Source: an uncultured Rhodospirillales bacterium | GTDB lineage: Bacteria > Pseudomonadota > Alphaproteobacteria > ATCC43930 > CGMCC-115725 | Direction: 5' to 3' | DNA length: 64,000 nt | Assembly: GCA_903828515.1 (NCBI GenBank) | Contig: CAIKMD010000007.1 | Coordinates: 1,706,706 to 1,770,705, forward strand | Shown here: positions 9,075 through 17,236 of the stretch, piece after piece | Layout: every line of letters begins with the position of its first letter | Numbering within the stretch: position 1 is the first letter of the stretch | The notes under the pieces: model-generated | Told to the model about the DNA's origin: nothing | What the model saw: the letters and a program-made list of their open reading frames with translations, nothing else | The model's database searches: none | Position numbers and translations under genes: made by a program

Positions 9075-10526
9075 TCAGATACCCGCGCCCAGATCGGCAA
9101 AGGCGTGGTGCAGCGTCGTTTCCGCACGCGAAGCCTGCCGCTCGACTGCGAGATCGTTCGCCAGCTGATCGACCTGCACCGCGATTTCGGGAACCGCGGT
9201 TACCTCCCACCAGGCGGGACGGGTCAACGGGCCGAGCGCGTAAAGCCAATCGGATCGGCGACCGATCGTGTCGACCACGGCGCAATCCTGGGTTTCGATG
9301 CCGAGCCGAAGCGGGTCGGGCACGATCAAGCCGCGTCGGCGCAAATCGGCGATCAGCGGTATGCCGATGCGATCGAGATCGCTACGCGGTCCGGTGCAGT
9401 TGATGATGGCGGCCACGCGCAGCCGAATCTCGCCCTGCTTGCCGCGCGGCGCGAGGCTGATCTCGACCTGGCCGCCGCTGGCCCGGTAGTTCCGAATTCG
9501 TCCGGCGCGCACGTCGAGTTGCCCGCCCGCGATCAATTGGGCGAGTTTGTCGGCGATGCGCGGCGCCAGGCGATGGCGATGGACGTCCCAGCGCGGCCGG
9601 ATGTGACGCAGGAATTGCCGCCGTTCGGCGACGGTCCATGAATCCCACGCGCCGGCGATATTGGGTCGCACGGCATCGATCACGCGCTGCCAGGGAATGC
9701 CGGCGGCGGCGGCTTTGTCGGTTTGATCGCGGATCGCGCGCATCAATTGCCGAGGCGTCGCCGGCAGCAACCCGGCGATGAACGGTTCCCACGCGCCGCC
9801 GCCCTTATGCGCCAGCGGCGAAAGGCCACGCCGCGATATCGCGTGGATCGGGCCGCGGTGGCCTTCCGCGACCAGCTTCAAGGCGATGTCGACCATGGTT
9901 AGGCCGGTGCCGAGGATCATGATCGCCGCGTCGCGGTCCACATGGTCGTATGCGCCGCGCGCCCAGGGATCGGGAATGAAGGCGCCGGTATCGTAGAGCC
10001 ACGCGTCGGCGACCGGCGGCACTTGCGGCGGAAGATTCCCGGTTGCCAGCACGATCTGGTCCGCGGCGAATTCGCGTCCGTCGTCGAGCAGCAAACCGCG
10101 CGATGGCGAATCGAGCAGCCGAACGACCTCGCCGCGGATGGTGCCGAGACCGCGAGTCGATTCGGGTGCGTTGGCGGCGGCGATACAGTCGCGCAGATAG
10201 GCGCCGAAGAGTTCGCGCGGCACGAAGGCCGCGGAGAGGTCCTGGCCGCTCTCGGCCAAGGCATCGGCGAGAACGTCGTGACGCGTGCTCAACCAAGCGG
10301 TGAAACTGGGTTGAAGCCCCACTTCCATTCGTTGAACCGGCACATTGAGAAGGTGATAGGGCTCGGCGGCGCCATAGGCGAGGCCGGTGCCGTGCCGACC
10401 GTTTCGCTCGATCAGCAGAACGCGTATGTCCGGTCGCGCGCGGCTGAGCTTGAGGGCAAAGAGACTGCCGCTGAAGCCGCCACCGATCACGGCAACGGTT
10501 TTGGTCGCAGGCGCTGTCTCGTGCAT
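9075..10526 (-). CDS. FAD/NAD(P)-binding oxidoreductase (NAD_binding_9 family)
   Basis: A 483-residue flavoprotein. A Rossmann motif at residues about 11-30 (VAVIGGGFSGSLFALKLS) binds FAD. LIERNGRHGTGLAYG and YHLLNVPVQRMEV are typical of the NAD_binding_9 / HI0933-related group. DQIVLATGNLPP and a second Rossmann motif IMILGTGLTMVDIAL follow, with IINCTGPRSD near the C-terminus. Members are often annotated as hydroxyacylglutathione-linked or siderophore-type monooxygenase-like proteins; substrate and electron acceptor are unknown. It appears to be a single-gene unit. Confidence 0.82.
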   Translation of the reverse strand: MHETAPATKTVAVIGGGFSGSLFALKLSRARPDIRVLLIERNGRHGTGLAYGAAEPYHLLNVPVQRMEVGLQPSFTAWLSTRHDVLADALAESGQDLSAAFVPRELFGAYLRDCIAAANAPESTRGLGTIRGEVVRLLDSPSRGLLLDDGREFAADQIVLATGNLPPQVPPVADAWLYDTGAFIPDPWARGAYDHVDRDAAIMILGTGLTMVDIALKLVAEGHRGPIHAISRRGLSPLAHKGGGAWEPFIAGLLPATPRQLMRAIRDQTDKAAAAGIPWQRVIDAVRPNIAGAWDSWTVAERRQFLRHIRPRWDVHRHRLAPRIADKLAQLIAGGQLDVRAGRIRNYRASGGQVEISLAPRGKQGEIRLRVAAIINCTGPRSDLDRIGIPLIADLRRRGLIVPDPLRLGIETQDCAVVDTIGRRSDWLYALGPLTRPAWWEVTAVPEIAVQVDQLANDLAVERQASRAETTLHHAFADLGAGI

Positions 10527-10585
10527 CCGAAAAGCATAGCCCGAACGGGTCGGGCTTAGAAACGCCTATTCACGCAGACCGGCGG

Positions 10586-11092
10586 TCAGGCGGCGAGGGG
10601 CGCCTGTAGCGGCGGGCCATTGCCGGCAAGGCGCCATTCGAGCTCGGCGCGGGCGCGGAAGACGCGGCTTTTGATCGTGCCTTGTGCGCAGCCGACGATC
10701 TCGGCGGCCTCTTCATAGCTGTATCCGCTGGCACCCACGAGGGAGAGCGCTTCGCTCTGTGCGGCCGGAAGTTCGTGAAAGGCACGTTCGCAGTCGCGCA
10801 TCTCGTGGCGCGATTCCTGATCGCCGCTGAAGGCGAGTACGGGTCGCGGCAGCGCGACGTAAGACGCGAGTCGCGATCGGCAGCGCATTTCGTTGAAGAA
10901 CTGATTGCGCAGGATCGTAGAGAGCCACGCCCTCAGATTGGTTCCCGGGATGAACTTGTCACTGTTCATGAGGGCACGCAGAAAAGTGTCCTGAACCAGG
11001 TCGTCGGCCAGAGCCGCGTTACGCGCGAGGCCGCGGGCGAAGGCCCGCAGATAGGGAAGATGTTCGACGAGTTGGCTCTGGAACGACTTCAT
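10586..11092 (-). CDS. ecfG: EcfG-type RNA polymerase sigma factor (general stress response)
   Basis: A 168-residue ECF sigma factor. Region 2 contains LPYLRAFARGLARNAALADDLVQDTFLRAL and the NLRAWLSTILRN segment; region 4 contains LPAAQSEALSLVGASGYSYEEAAEIVGCAQGTI with KSRVFRAR, all typical of EcfG. In alphaproteobacteria EcfG is held by the anti-sigma factor NepR and freed by PhyR; neither gene is in this window, so this may be a paralogue. I start at 11092 because GGAG lies 7 nt upstream; the frame is open to 11137. Nearby genes include a DUF3309 gene with a perfect EcfG promoter. Confidence 0.88.
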   Translation of the reverse strand: MKSFQSQLVEHLPYLRAFARGLARNAALADDLVQDTFLRALMNSDKFIPGTNLRAWLSTILRNQFFNEMRCRSRLASYVALPRPVLAFSGDQESRHEMRDCERAFHELPAAQSEALSLVGASGYSYEEAAEIVGCAQGTIKSRVFRARAELEWRLAGNGPPLQAPLAA

Positions 11093-11205
11093 TTTTATCT
11101 CCGGCGGATTGAATGTTCCGCAGGAGCTTTGTCGCATTGTCGCGCCGTTCGAGGGAGCCTCGGAATGTACTTATGTGGAGAGTACTTAGATCGAGACGGT
11201 TCCGG

Positions 11206-11415
11206 TCAATGGCCGGTCGGCGAGCGGCCTTTGGGATCGGCCGATTTCGGGTCGCCGACCGGGCCGCCGGCGCCGACGCGTTCGCGCTTGCCGAGTTCGC
11301 GATCGCGCACACCATGAGGTTGGTGCAACGGTGCGCCGGTCTGGCCCTGGCCGACTTCGCCCCCGGCGCCAACCCGCTCGATATCGTCCTGCGACGGTTT
11401 CTTGGATTCCGACAT
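11206..11415 (-). CDS. Small hydrophilic hypothetical protein with internal repeat
   Basis: A 69-residue Gly/Lys/Asp-rich protein with two copies of an ERVGAGG-x-VG motif (residues about 13-23 and 45-55), probably disordered. The start at 11415 is set by AAGGAGA 6 nt upstream; an in-frame ATG at 11433 has no ribosome site. It lies behind a secreted small protein and next to ecfG, so a stress role is possible but is only inference. Confidence 0.6.
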   Translation of the reverse strand: MSESKKPSQDDIERVGAGGEVGQGQTGAPLHQPHGVRDRELGKRERVGAGGPVGDPKSADPKGRSPTGH

Positions 11416-11455
11416 GGTGGTCTCCTTCGTCATAAACGTATCGAGCGGTTGGGTT

Positions 11456-11692
11456 TTAGCGGTGATTGCGGACGCAGACGCCGCGGATCAGGCGATGATG
11501 GCGATCGCGATGAGCGGGAACGTAATGCGAGAAACGGCCGCAGCGGCGATCGATCTGGATAATGGGCGACTGGCCGTCGTCGTTGGTGATCGCGGTATTG
11601 ACCGGTGCGATGGCGGGCGCCGCGAAGGAAGCGGTGCCGAAACCGGCAACGAGAGTCAGAGCCAAGGCGCCGGCCAGCAAATATGTACGCAA
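11456..11692 (-). CDS. Small secreted hypothetical protein
   Basis: A 78-residue protein with a clear Sec signal peptide (MRTYLLAGALALTLVAGFGTASFA, cleavage near APA). The short mature part is His/Arg-rich at the end (RFSHYVPAHRDRHHRL). The start is TTG at 11692, supported by CAGGAGAA 7 nt upstream. The family is not recognised. Confidence 0.6.
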   Translation of the reverse strand: MRTYLLAGALALTLVAGFGTASFAAPAIAPVNTAITNDDGQSPIIQIDRRCGRFSHYVPAHRDRHHRLIRGVCVRNHR

Positions 11693-11792
11693 GGTGTGTT
11701 CTCCTGATGGGCCCGGATCACGATACCGGGCGACATCGGGTCAACACCTCGGAGCGCGCAAGGTTCCACGAAATCGGTGGCGAAGAGCCCGG

Positions 11793-13139
11793 CTAGGCCC
11801 GGAAATGGTTCGGTGGGCGGGGCAGACCGAGATTTTCGCGCAGTGTCTTGCCCTCGTACTCGGTGCGGAACAGGCCCCGGCGTTGCAATTCCGGCACGAT
11901 GAAATCGACGAAATCGTTGAGCGTGCCCGGCAGCGTCACCGGAAGGAAGATGAACCCGTCGGCCGCGCGCTTCATGAACCATTCTTCAAGCTGGTCGCAG
12001 ACCTGTTTCGGGGTGCCGCGCACCATGCAATGGCCGCGTGCGGCGGCAAAACGGTTGGCGAGGCCGCGAATCGTCAGGTTCTCGCGCCGCGCGAGCTTGA
12101 CCAGTGCTGGCGGATTGCTCATCCGGTTGGCATTGCCCTTGAAGTCCGGGATCGGCGCGTCGATGTCGTAGGAACTGAGATCGATGCCGCCCATGCGTTC
12201 CGACAGCAGCGCGAGCGCCGCTTCGGGACTCAGCAGGGATTCGAGGTGCCGGTATTTCTCCTCGGCTTCCTCGGCGGTGCGGCCGGTGAAGATGGCGACG
12301 CCCGGAAAGATTTTCAGCGTGTCGGGATCGCGGCCGAATTTTCCCATCCGGCCTTTGACGTCCGCATAGAACGCCATCGCCTCTTCGATCGTGGGCTGCG
12401 AGGTGAAGACCGCATCGGCGACCCGGGCCGAGACCTCGCGCGCGGGCTCGGATTTTCCCGCCTGAATCAAGATCGGATAGCCTTGCGGCGGCCGTCCGAC
12501 GCTGAGCGGCCCCTTGACCTGATAATATTTGCCCTTGTGATTGAGGATGTGAATCTTCGCAGGGTCGGCGTAGACGCCGGTCTTCTTGTCGCGCGGGAAC
12601 GCATCGTCCTCGCAGGTATCCCACAGACCGCGCACGACGTCGGCGAACTCCTCGGCCATGTCGTAGCGGTCGCCATGGGCCGTGTGTTCGTCCTGGCTGA
12701 AGTTGAGCGCGTCCTCGTGGTTCGCGCCGGTCACGAAATTCCACGCGGCACGGCCATGGCTCAGGTGATCGAGCGAGGCGAATTTGCGCGCGATGTGATA
12801 GGGCTCGTTGTAGGTGGTGTGCGCGGTCGCCGCGAGGCCGATATGTTTGGTTACGCTCGAGAGCGCGGCGAGCGTCGTGAATGGTTCGAGCCGGTCAATA
12901 TGCGCGTTGCGACGGGTAACTTCGGCATCGTCGGCGTGATGGGTGCCGATACTGTCGGCGATGAACAGCATGTCGAGCTTGCCGCGCTCCATCGTCTTGG
13001 CGTATTCGATCCAGCGCTCGATGTTCATGCCGGTGTCGGCATAGGTTTCGGGCAGGCGCCATCCGGCGATGTGATAATTGCTGTCGCCCGACAGGAAGAC
13101 CGCGAATTTGATCTGGTCCTTGCGCGTCCGTTCCGGCAT
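11793..13139 (-). CDS. LLM-class FMN-dependent monooxygenase (NtaA/SnaA/DszA family)
   Basis: About 448 residues of the NtaA/SnaA/DszA group of bacterial luciferase-like monooxygenases. It has AGWRLPETYADTGMNIERWIEYAKTMERGKLDMLFIADS, THHADDAEV, ATAHTTYNEPYHIARKFASLDHLSHGRAAWNFVTG (an FMN-binding barrel stretch), and PILIQAGKSEPAREVSARVADAVFT. These enzymes use reduced FMN from a partner reductase to oxidise sulfones, sulfonates, chelators or similar substrates. No reductase is adjacent. The start at 13139 has GGGAGA 6 nt upstream; the frame is open farther. It is divergent from a substrate-binding protein at 13208, suggesting one uptake and oxidation unit. Confidence 0.88.
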   Translation of the reverse strand: MPERTRKDQIKFAVFLSGDSNYHIAGWRLPETYADTGMNIERWIEYAKTMERGKLDMLFIADSIGTHHADDAEVTRRNAHIDRLEPFTTLAALSSVTKHIGLAATAHTTYNEPYHIARKFASLDHLSHGRAAWNFVTGANHEDALNFSQDEHTAHGDRYDMAEEFADVVRGLWDTCEDDAFPRDKKTGVYADPAKIHILNHKGKYYQVKGPLSVGRPPQGYPILIQAGKSEPAREVSARVADAVFTSQPTIEEAMAFYADVKGRMGKFGRDPDTLKIFPGVAIFTGRTAEEAEEKYRHLESLLSPEAALALLSERMGGIDLSSYDIDAPIPDFKGNANRMSNPPALVKLARRENLTIRGLANRFAAARGHCMVRGTPKQVCDQLEEWFMKRAADGFIFLPVTLPGTLNDFVDFIVPELQRRGLFRTEYEGKTLRENLGLPRPPNHFRA

Positions 13140-13207
13140 CGTCTGTCTCCCACTACGAAGAACGCGCGGTTCAACCTTCTTCGCGCGTTGTCCAAAGGAG
13201 GAAACTA

Positions 13208-14254
13208 GTGAAATGTCCGCGTGCGGTCGAGGGGCGGCGGCTTGATCGACTTCGGCGCCCCATCTCGATCCTGGTCGTCGCGGCGATGATCGTCGCTGCC
13301 ATCGGCCGACCGGCATGGGCCGAAACCGTCAAGATCGGGCTGTCCAAATCGACGACGGCGGGCGGCATCTTCATCGCCCAGGACAAAGGCTATTTCGCCG
13401 CCGTGGGTCTGACGCCCGAATTCGTCATGTTCGATTCATCCGAACCGATCGCGGTTGCCGTCGTGTCGGGCGCGGTCGATTTCGGACATACCGGTGCCTC
13501 GGCGGGGCTCTACAGCCTGGCCGGGCAGGGCGCGCTGAAGATCGTTGCGGCCGCGAGCCGCGAGGCGCCGAGCTTTCAGGTCAACGGCGTCGTCGCTTCC
13601 AACCGGGCCTATGACGCGGGATTGCGGACGCTCAAGGATTTGGGCGGGCATTCAGTGGCGATCTCGCAATTCGGCTCGCCGCCGCATTACAGCCTTGCCC
13701 TGATCGAGGAGAAGTACGGCATCGAGCCGAAATCCGTTCGCGTGACGGCGCTGCAATCCAACCCCAACATTCTTTCCGCGATGACCGGCGGTCAGATCGA
13801 TGCGAGCGTTATGCTGGCGGCGGCGATGATGCCGGCGGTCGCGCGCGGCGACATGAAGTTGCTCGCCTTCATCGGCGATGAGACGCCCTGGCAGACCGGC
13901 GTCGTTTTTACCGCGACCAAAACCACCAACGATCACCGGGATATCGTCGAACGATTTTTGGGTGCCGTGAGGAAGGGCAAGCACGATTACTACGACGCCT
14001 TCATCGACGCCGCGGGCCGCCGTCAGGACGGACCGCAGGCCGATGCGATGCTGGCGATCATTGCGAAATACCTCAATCAGCCGGTCGAGCAGTTGCGCCC
14101 GGCGATCGCCTATGTCGATCCGGACGGACGGCTCGACGTGAAGGACGTCTTGCACCAGGTCGACTGGTTTCGCGGCCAGGGCATGATCAAAGGGGATTTC
14201 GAAGCGGCGACGGTGATGGATATGCGCTTTGTCATTCCGCTTCCGACCAAATAG
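13208..14254 (+). CDS. ABC transporter substrate-binding protein (SsuA/NMT1-like)
   Basis: A 348-residue binding protein with a long N-terminus, signal peptide (ISILVVAAMIVAAIGRPAWA) and SsuA-like pattern: VKIGLSKSTTAGGIFIAQDKGYFAAVGL, VSGAVDFGHTGASAGLYSLAG, LKDLGGHSVAISQFGSP, MTGGQIDASVML. The start is GTG at 13208 with AAAGGAGG 7 nt before it. It lies back to back with the LLM monooxygenase, 68 bp apart. That pairing is known for sulfonate or sulfur-ester use, though the ligand here is not fixed by sequence. No ATPase or permease is adjacent. Confidence 0.85.
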   Translation: MKCPRAVEGRRLDRLRRPISILVVAAMIVAAIGRPAWAETVKIGLSKSTTAGGIFIAQDKGYFAAVGLTPEFVMFDSSEPIAVAVVSGAVDFGHTGASAGLYSLAGQGALKIVAAASREAPSFQVNGVVASNRAYDAGLRTLKDLGGHSVAISQFGSPPHYSLALIEEKYGIEPKSVRVTALQSNPNILSAMTGGQIDASVMLAAAMMPAVARGDMKLLAFIGDETPWQTGVVFTATKTTNDHRDIVERFLGAVRKGKHDYYDAFIDAAGRRQDGPQADAMLAIIAKYLNQPVEQLRPAIAYVDPDGRLDVKDVLHQVDWFRGQGMIKGDFEAATVMDMRFVIPLPTK

Positions 14255-14265
14255 GCCCGCACAAT

Positions 14266-14297
14266 AAAACGCCGCCGAGCCTGATGGCCCGGCGGCG
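14266..14297 (-). terminator. Hairpin terminator of the DUF3309 gene
   Basis: CGCCGCCG (14270-14277) pairs with CGGCGGCG (14290-14297), with a further GCC/GGC pairing inside. On the minus strand the hairpin is followed by TTTTATTG. It sits between convergent genes and may act on both strands. Confidence 0.6.
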
Positions 14298-14318
14298 CGA
14301 TAAAGTGCGTGTGACTGG

Positions 14319-14486
14319 CTAGTAGCCCATATACGGTCGGCCGAACAACGCGACCACGACCAGGACGACGAGCAGGAGGCCGACGATGCCCAGGCCGCCG
14401 CCGCCGTAATAGCCGCCGCGATAGCCGTAATAACCGCCGCCGCCGAACAGCACGAACAGAATGATCAGGAGCAGTAACAGCGACAT
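14319..14486 (-). CDS. DUF3309-family small membrane protein
   Basis: A 55-residue hydrophobic protein: MSLLLLLLIILFVLFGGGG, a Gly/Tyr-rich centre (YYGYRGGYYGGGG), then LGIVGLLLVVLVVVALFG and RPYMGY. This layout is that of DUF3309, short stress-associated membrane proteins of alphaproteobacteria. The start at 14486 has GAGGAGAA 6 nt upstream. An EcfG-type promoter lies 40 bp upstream and a hairpin terminator directly downstream, so it is a complete single-gene unit. Confidence 0.8.
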   Translation of the reverse strand: MSLLLLLIILFVLFGGGGYYGYRGGYYGGGGLGIVGLLLVVLVVVALFGRPYMGY

Positions 14487-14525
14487 GACGTTCTCCTCGA
14501 GGTTTTGCGATGCCGTTGAGGATCA

Positions 14526-14550
14526 AACGACCGAAAACCGGTCTGGTTCC
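14526..14550 (-). promoter_or_regulatory. EcfG-type promoter (GGAAC-N16-CGTT)
   Basis: On the minus strand GGAAC (14550-14546) and CGTT (14529-14526) are separated by exactly 16 nt, matching the known EcfG promoter consensus. The end of the -10 element is 40 nt from the DUF3309 start codon, leaving a short leader. This ties the gene to the sigma factor at 10586-11092. Confidence 0.7.
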
Positions 14551-14635
14551 CGCGTGTCGGGGTGGGGCCGGGCGCCGATAGGTAGTTTCCGAGGCTACCC
14601 GACTTGTTCTCGCTCTGGCTTAGTGTCGATAAGGA

Positions 14636-14719
14636 TCCAGCTCTTTCATCTCCCCCGAGTGATCGGAGCTGGCATTCCTTCCAAACTGGTCCCGCCTGTA
14701 TAAGACGGGACCTTTTTTT
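14636..14719 (+). ncRNA. Candidate small RNA or attenuator leader upstream of the FecR-like gene
   Basis: A stem CCAGCTC (14637-14643) / GAGCTGG (14666-14672) carries a pyrimidine-rich loop with CTCCCCC. It is followed by the linker ATTCCTTCC and a strong terminator hairpin. A possible promoter (TTGTTC, 17 nt, CGATAA, about 14604-14632) lies just before it. Only 41 bp separate the terminator from the next gene, so this could be a free sRNA with anti-Shine-Dalgarno-like motifs or a transcription attenuator. It does not match 6S, SRP or tmRNA by eye. Confidence 0.35.
14688..14719 (+). terminator. Strong rho-independent terminator
   Basis: GGTCCCG (14688-14694) pairs with CGGGACC (14706-14712), an 11-nt loop lies between, and seven T residues follow (14713-14719). 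It points along the plus strand and lies 41 bp before the FecR-like start codon. Confidence 0.8.
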
Positions 14720-14760
14720 GTCCGCGTGAAAACGAAAAACCAACCCGAAGGGGAACGCCG

Positions 14761-16758
14761 ATGTTTCGAGTTCTGCTTGCCGTCGCGCTTTTCGTCGGCG
14801 CGACCGGTGTTGCCGCGGCGCAGGATGCGCCGGATCGTGTCGGGCGGCTGAGCTATACCGAGGGCAATGCCCTCCTTCATTGGGATGCGCAGGCCGATTG
14901 GTCGCCCGCGATCGTGAACTATCCGGTCACCACGGGGCAGACTTATTGGACCGAGGCGAACTCGGCGGCCGAGATTCAAATCGGACCGATCGAGGCGCGG
15001 CTCGATCAGCTCAGCGAACTCGACGTGACCCGGCTCGACGACGCGACGATCGTGCTGCAGCTCGATCAGGGCGTGCTCAATCTTCATCTCTGGCAAATGC
15101 CGGCAGGCGGAATCAGCGTGGTGACGCGACTGGGCCGTGTGGTGTTCATGGCCGCGGGTAGTTACGACATCAACATCGGCGATCCGCGTACCGGGCGGTT
15201 GCAGGTGGCAGTGCTGCAGGGAGCCGCGCGTCTGGAAGGCGCCGGTCGCATCGTCGACATTCGACCGAGCGAAGCCGCGATCGTCTCCGGTGCGGGCATC
15301 ACGCTCTCGCCCGCGGTTATCAGTTCATTCGATAACTGGGCGCTGGCCCGCGAACGCCGCCAGGTCGCGGCGCAACAGCCGGGTTATGTCGCGCCGACGG
15401 TGACCGGGTATCAGGATCTCAATCAATACGGCAGCTGGAGCCACGATCCGGAATATGGCGGCGTGTGGTATCCGGCGTCGGTGCTGGCGGACTGGGCGCC
15501 CTATCGCGACGGACATTGGGCGTTCGTTCCGCCGTGGGGCTGGACCTGGATCGACGATGCTCCCTGGGGTTTCGCGCCGTTCCATTACGGCCGCTGGATC
15601 GAAAGTCGCGGCCGGTGGGGCTGGGTTCCGGGCCGGCTTGCCGAACGGCCGGTCTACGCGCCGGCGCTTGTCGCTTTTATCGGCGGCAATGGTTGGGGTG
15701 TCGAACTCGGGGGCTCGGCGATTGCCGCGGTCGGATGGGTCGCGCTTGCGCCCAACGAGGCCTATCACCCGTCTTATCGCGCGAGCGCGACCTATACGCG
15801 CAACGTCAACGCGACGAGCGTCAATCGTGCGACGGTCAATAATCTTTCCAGCAATAATGGAAGCGGCAACGCGCGGGTCGGCAATTTCCGCAATCGCGCC
15901 GCGGCGACCGTGGTGCCGGCGACGACCTTCACGCAAGCCGCGCCGGTTCAGCACGCGACCGTCGCGGTGCCGCCGGCGCAATTGTCGCAAGTTGCCGTCG
16001 CGCCGTCGATCGCGCATCTGAGGCCCGATGCGGGCGCACGAACCGGGCGCGCGGTTCCGGTCGTCGCACCGGCGAATGTTCCACCCGCGAACGCGCCGGC
16101 GACGATCTCGCGCAGCCGCGTCGAGGTCGCGCCACCCGTCAGCGCTCCGGCGCCTGTTCCGCGCGCGCCCGATCCACGCCGCGACAACGGACAGCGTGGA
16201 CCGGCGCCGCAACCCGCGCCGGCTGCCGTGCCTCAATCGGCACCGGCACCGGCGCCGGCTCCCACGCTCGCGACGCCGACGATCACGCCACCGGCGCGGC
16301 CCTCCCCGGTCAACGTGCCGAATGTGCGCCCGCCCGAACCGCCGGTGCCGCCACGAGCGCCGCCGGCAAGCGCGCCAATTCCGCAAGCCGCGACACCGGC
16401 AGCGCCGACGCCGCAAACGGTCGCGCCACCTCCACCGCAACAGGCCACGCCGCAGGCCGCTGTGCCACCACGTCCGCAACCGGGACCATCGGGGCAATTC
16501 GTTCGTCCGCAGCATCCTGAGCAGGACACCCATATCGCGCCGAACCCGCAGGAATGGACACGCACACCGGGCGCGCCGCCGCAAGCCGAGCGGCTACCGC
16601 GCGCGCCCGAACCGCCACGCGCGGCCGAGCGGCCTCATCCCGCGCCACCGGCAGCAACACCGCCGGCAGCACCGGCGCCTGCAGCCGCGCCCACGCCGGC
16701 GCCCGTTCAAGCTTCACCGGCGAAACCGGGCGACGACAAGAAACCGGACGCGCATTGA
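14761..16758 (+). CDS. FecR/DUF6600-domain protein with long Pro/Ala-rich tail
   Basis: A 665-residue secreted protein. It has a signal peptide (MFRVLLAVALFVGATGVAAA), then a FecR-like beta domain (about 25-190: VGRLSYTEGNALLHWDAQADWSPA, RLDQLSELDV, RLGRVVFMAAGSYDI). A Trp/Gly/Tyr-rich DUF6600 segment follows (about 215-300: YGSWSHDPEYGGVWYP, GHWAFVPPWGWTWIDDAPWGF, GRWGWVPG). The last 250 residues are dominated by Pro, Ala, Gln and Arg and look disordered or periplasm-spanning. A cell-surface or envelope role is inferred; it is not a classic anti-sigma FecR because no membrane-spanning ASD is visible. AAGGGG precedes the start, and an attenuator-like terminator lies upstream. Confidence 0.78.
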   Translation: MFRVLLAVALFVGATGVAAAQDAPDRVGRLSYTEGNALLHWDAQADWSPAIVNYPVTTGQTYWTEANSAAEIQIGPIEARLDQLSELDVTRLDDATIVLQLDQGVLNLHLWQMPAGGISVVTRLGRVVFMAAGSYDINIGDPRTGRLQVAVLQGAARLEGAGRIVDIRPSEAAIVSGAGITLSPAVISSFDNWALARERRQVAAQQPGYVAPTVTGYQDLNQYGSWSHDPEYGGVWYPASVLADWAPYRDGHWAFVPPWGWTWIDDAPWGFAPFHYGRWIESRGRWGWVPGRLAERPVYAPALVAFIGGNGWGVELGGSAIAAVGWVALAPNEAYHPSYRASATYTRNVNATSVNRATVNNLSSNNGSGNARVGNFRNRAAATVVPATTFTQAAPVQHATVAVPPAQLSQVAVAPSIAHLRPDAGARTGRAVPVVAPANVPPANAPATISRSRVEVAPPVSAPAPVPRAPDPRRDNGQRGPAPQPAPAAVPQSAPAPAPAPTLATPTITPPARPSPVNVPNVRPPEPPVPPRAPPASAPIPQAATPAAPTPQTVAPPPPQQATPQAAVPPRPQPGPSGQFVRPQHPEQDTHIAPNPQEWTRTPGAPPQAERLPRAPEPPRAAERPHPAPPAATPPAAPAPAAAPTPAPVQASPAKPGDDKKPDAH

Positions 16759-16843
16759 GCCAACCGACGTTCGAGATCGAATCCCGTTCCTGATCCGCTG
16801 TGCCGCCCGCTAGGATGGCGCAATCATCGACGAGGAGATTGCG

Positions 16844-17236
16844 ATGCCGGATGCTCGAACCCTGAATGTCGCGCGGCTGCTGGCCGACCCGAACGGCGAA
16901 AGCAGGTTCGAGGCTGCTGCGATCCCGTTTCAGTTGAAGGAGTTCGCGCCGCCCGCCGCGCCGTTCCACGTCACCGATCTGCAAACGGCGGTTGGTTACG
17001 TCGTCATCGACCTTGCCGTGGGTTGGGGCAAGGCGGACACCGGGCCGCATCCCGCGCCGGCGCCGCATATGGTCTTCATCCTGTCCGGCCGCCTGCGCGT
17101 GACCGCGAGTTCGGGTGAGGCACGCGAGTTCGGCGCGGGCGACAGCGTCGCGCTTGAGGACACGTCCGGCAAAGGCCACATCACCGAAGTGATCTCGGAT
17201 ACTCCGGCGCGGGCGGTGATGATTCGCCTGGCTTAG
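16844..17236 (+). CDS. Cupin-domain protein
   Basis: A 130-residue small cupin. The barrel region includes GPHPAPAPHMVFILSGRLRVTASSGEAREFGAGDSVALEDTSGKGH, corresponding to cupin motifs 1 and 2, with His residues at the usual metal positions only partly conserved. The function is unknown; such proteins often bind small acids or regulate. The stop overlaps by 4 nt the stop of the convergent TRAP gene. Confidence 0.75.
   Translation: MPDARTLNVARLLADPNGESRFEAAAIPFQLKEFAPPAAPFHVTDLQTAVGYVVIDLAVGWGKADTGPHPAPAPHMVFILSGRLRVTASSGEAREFGAGDSVALEDTSGKGHITEVISDTPARAVMIRLA

Noticed and set aside
11093-11215. EcfG autoregulatory promoter before ecfG
   Set aside because: GGAAC occurs on the minus strand but without CGTT at the right spacing.
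14521-14719. 6S, SRP or tmRNA in the FecR leader
   Set aside because: No long 5'/3' pairing, SRP loop or tmRNA-like acceptor is visible; kept only as an unclassified sRNA or attenuator.
15325-16584. A 419-codon Arg-rich minus-strand frame
   Set aside because: It mirrors the Pro/Ala-rich tail of the FecR-like protein; composition artefact.
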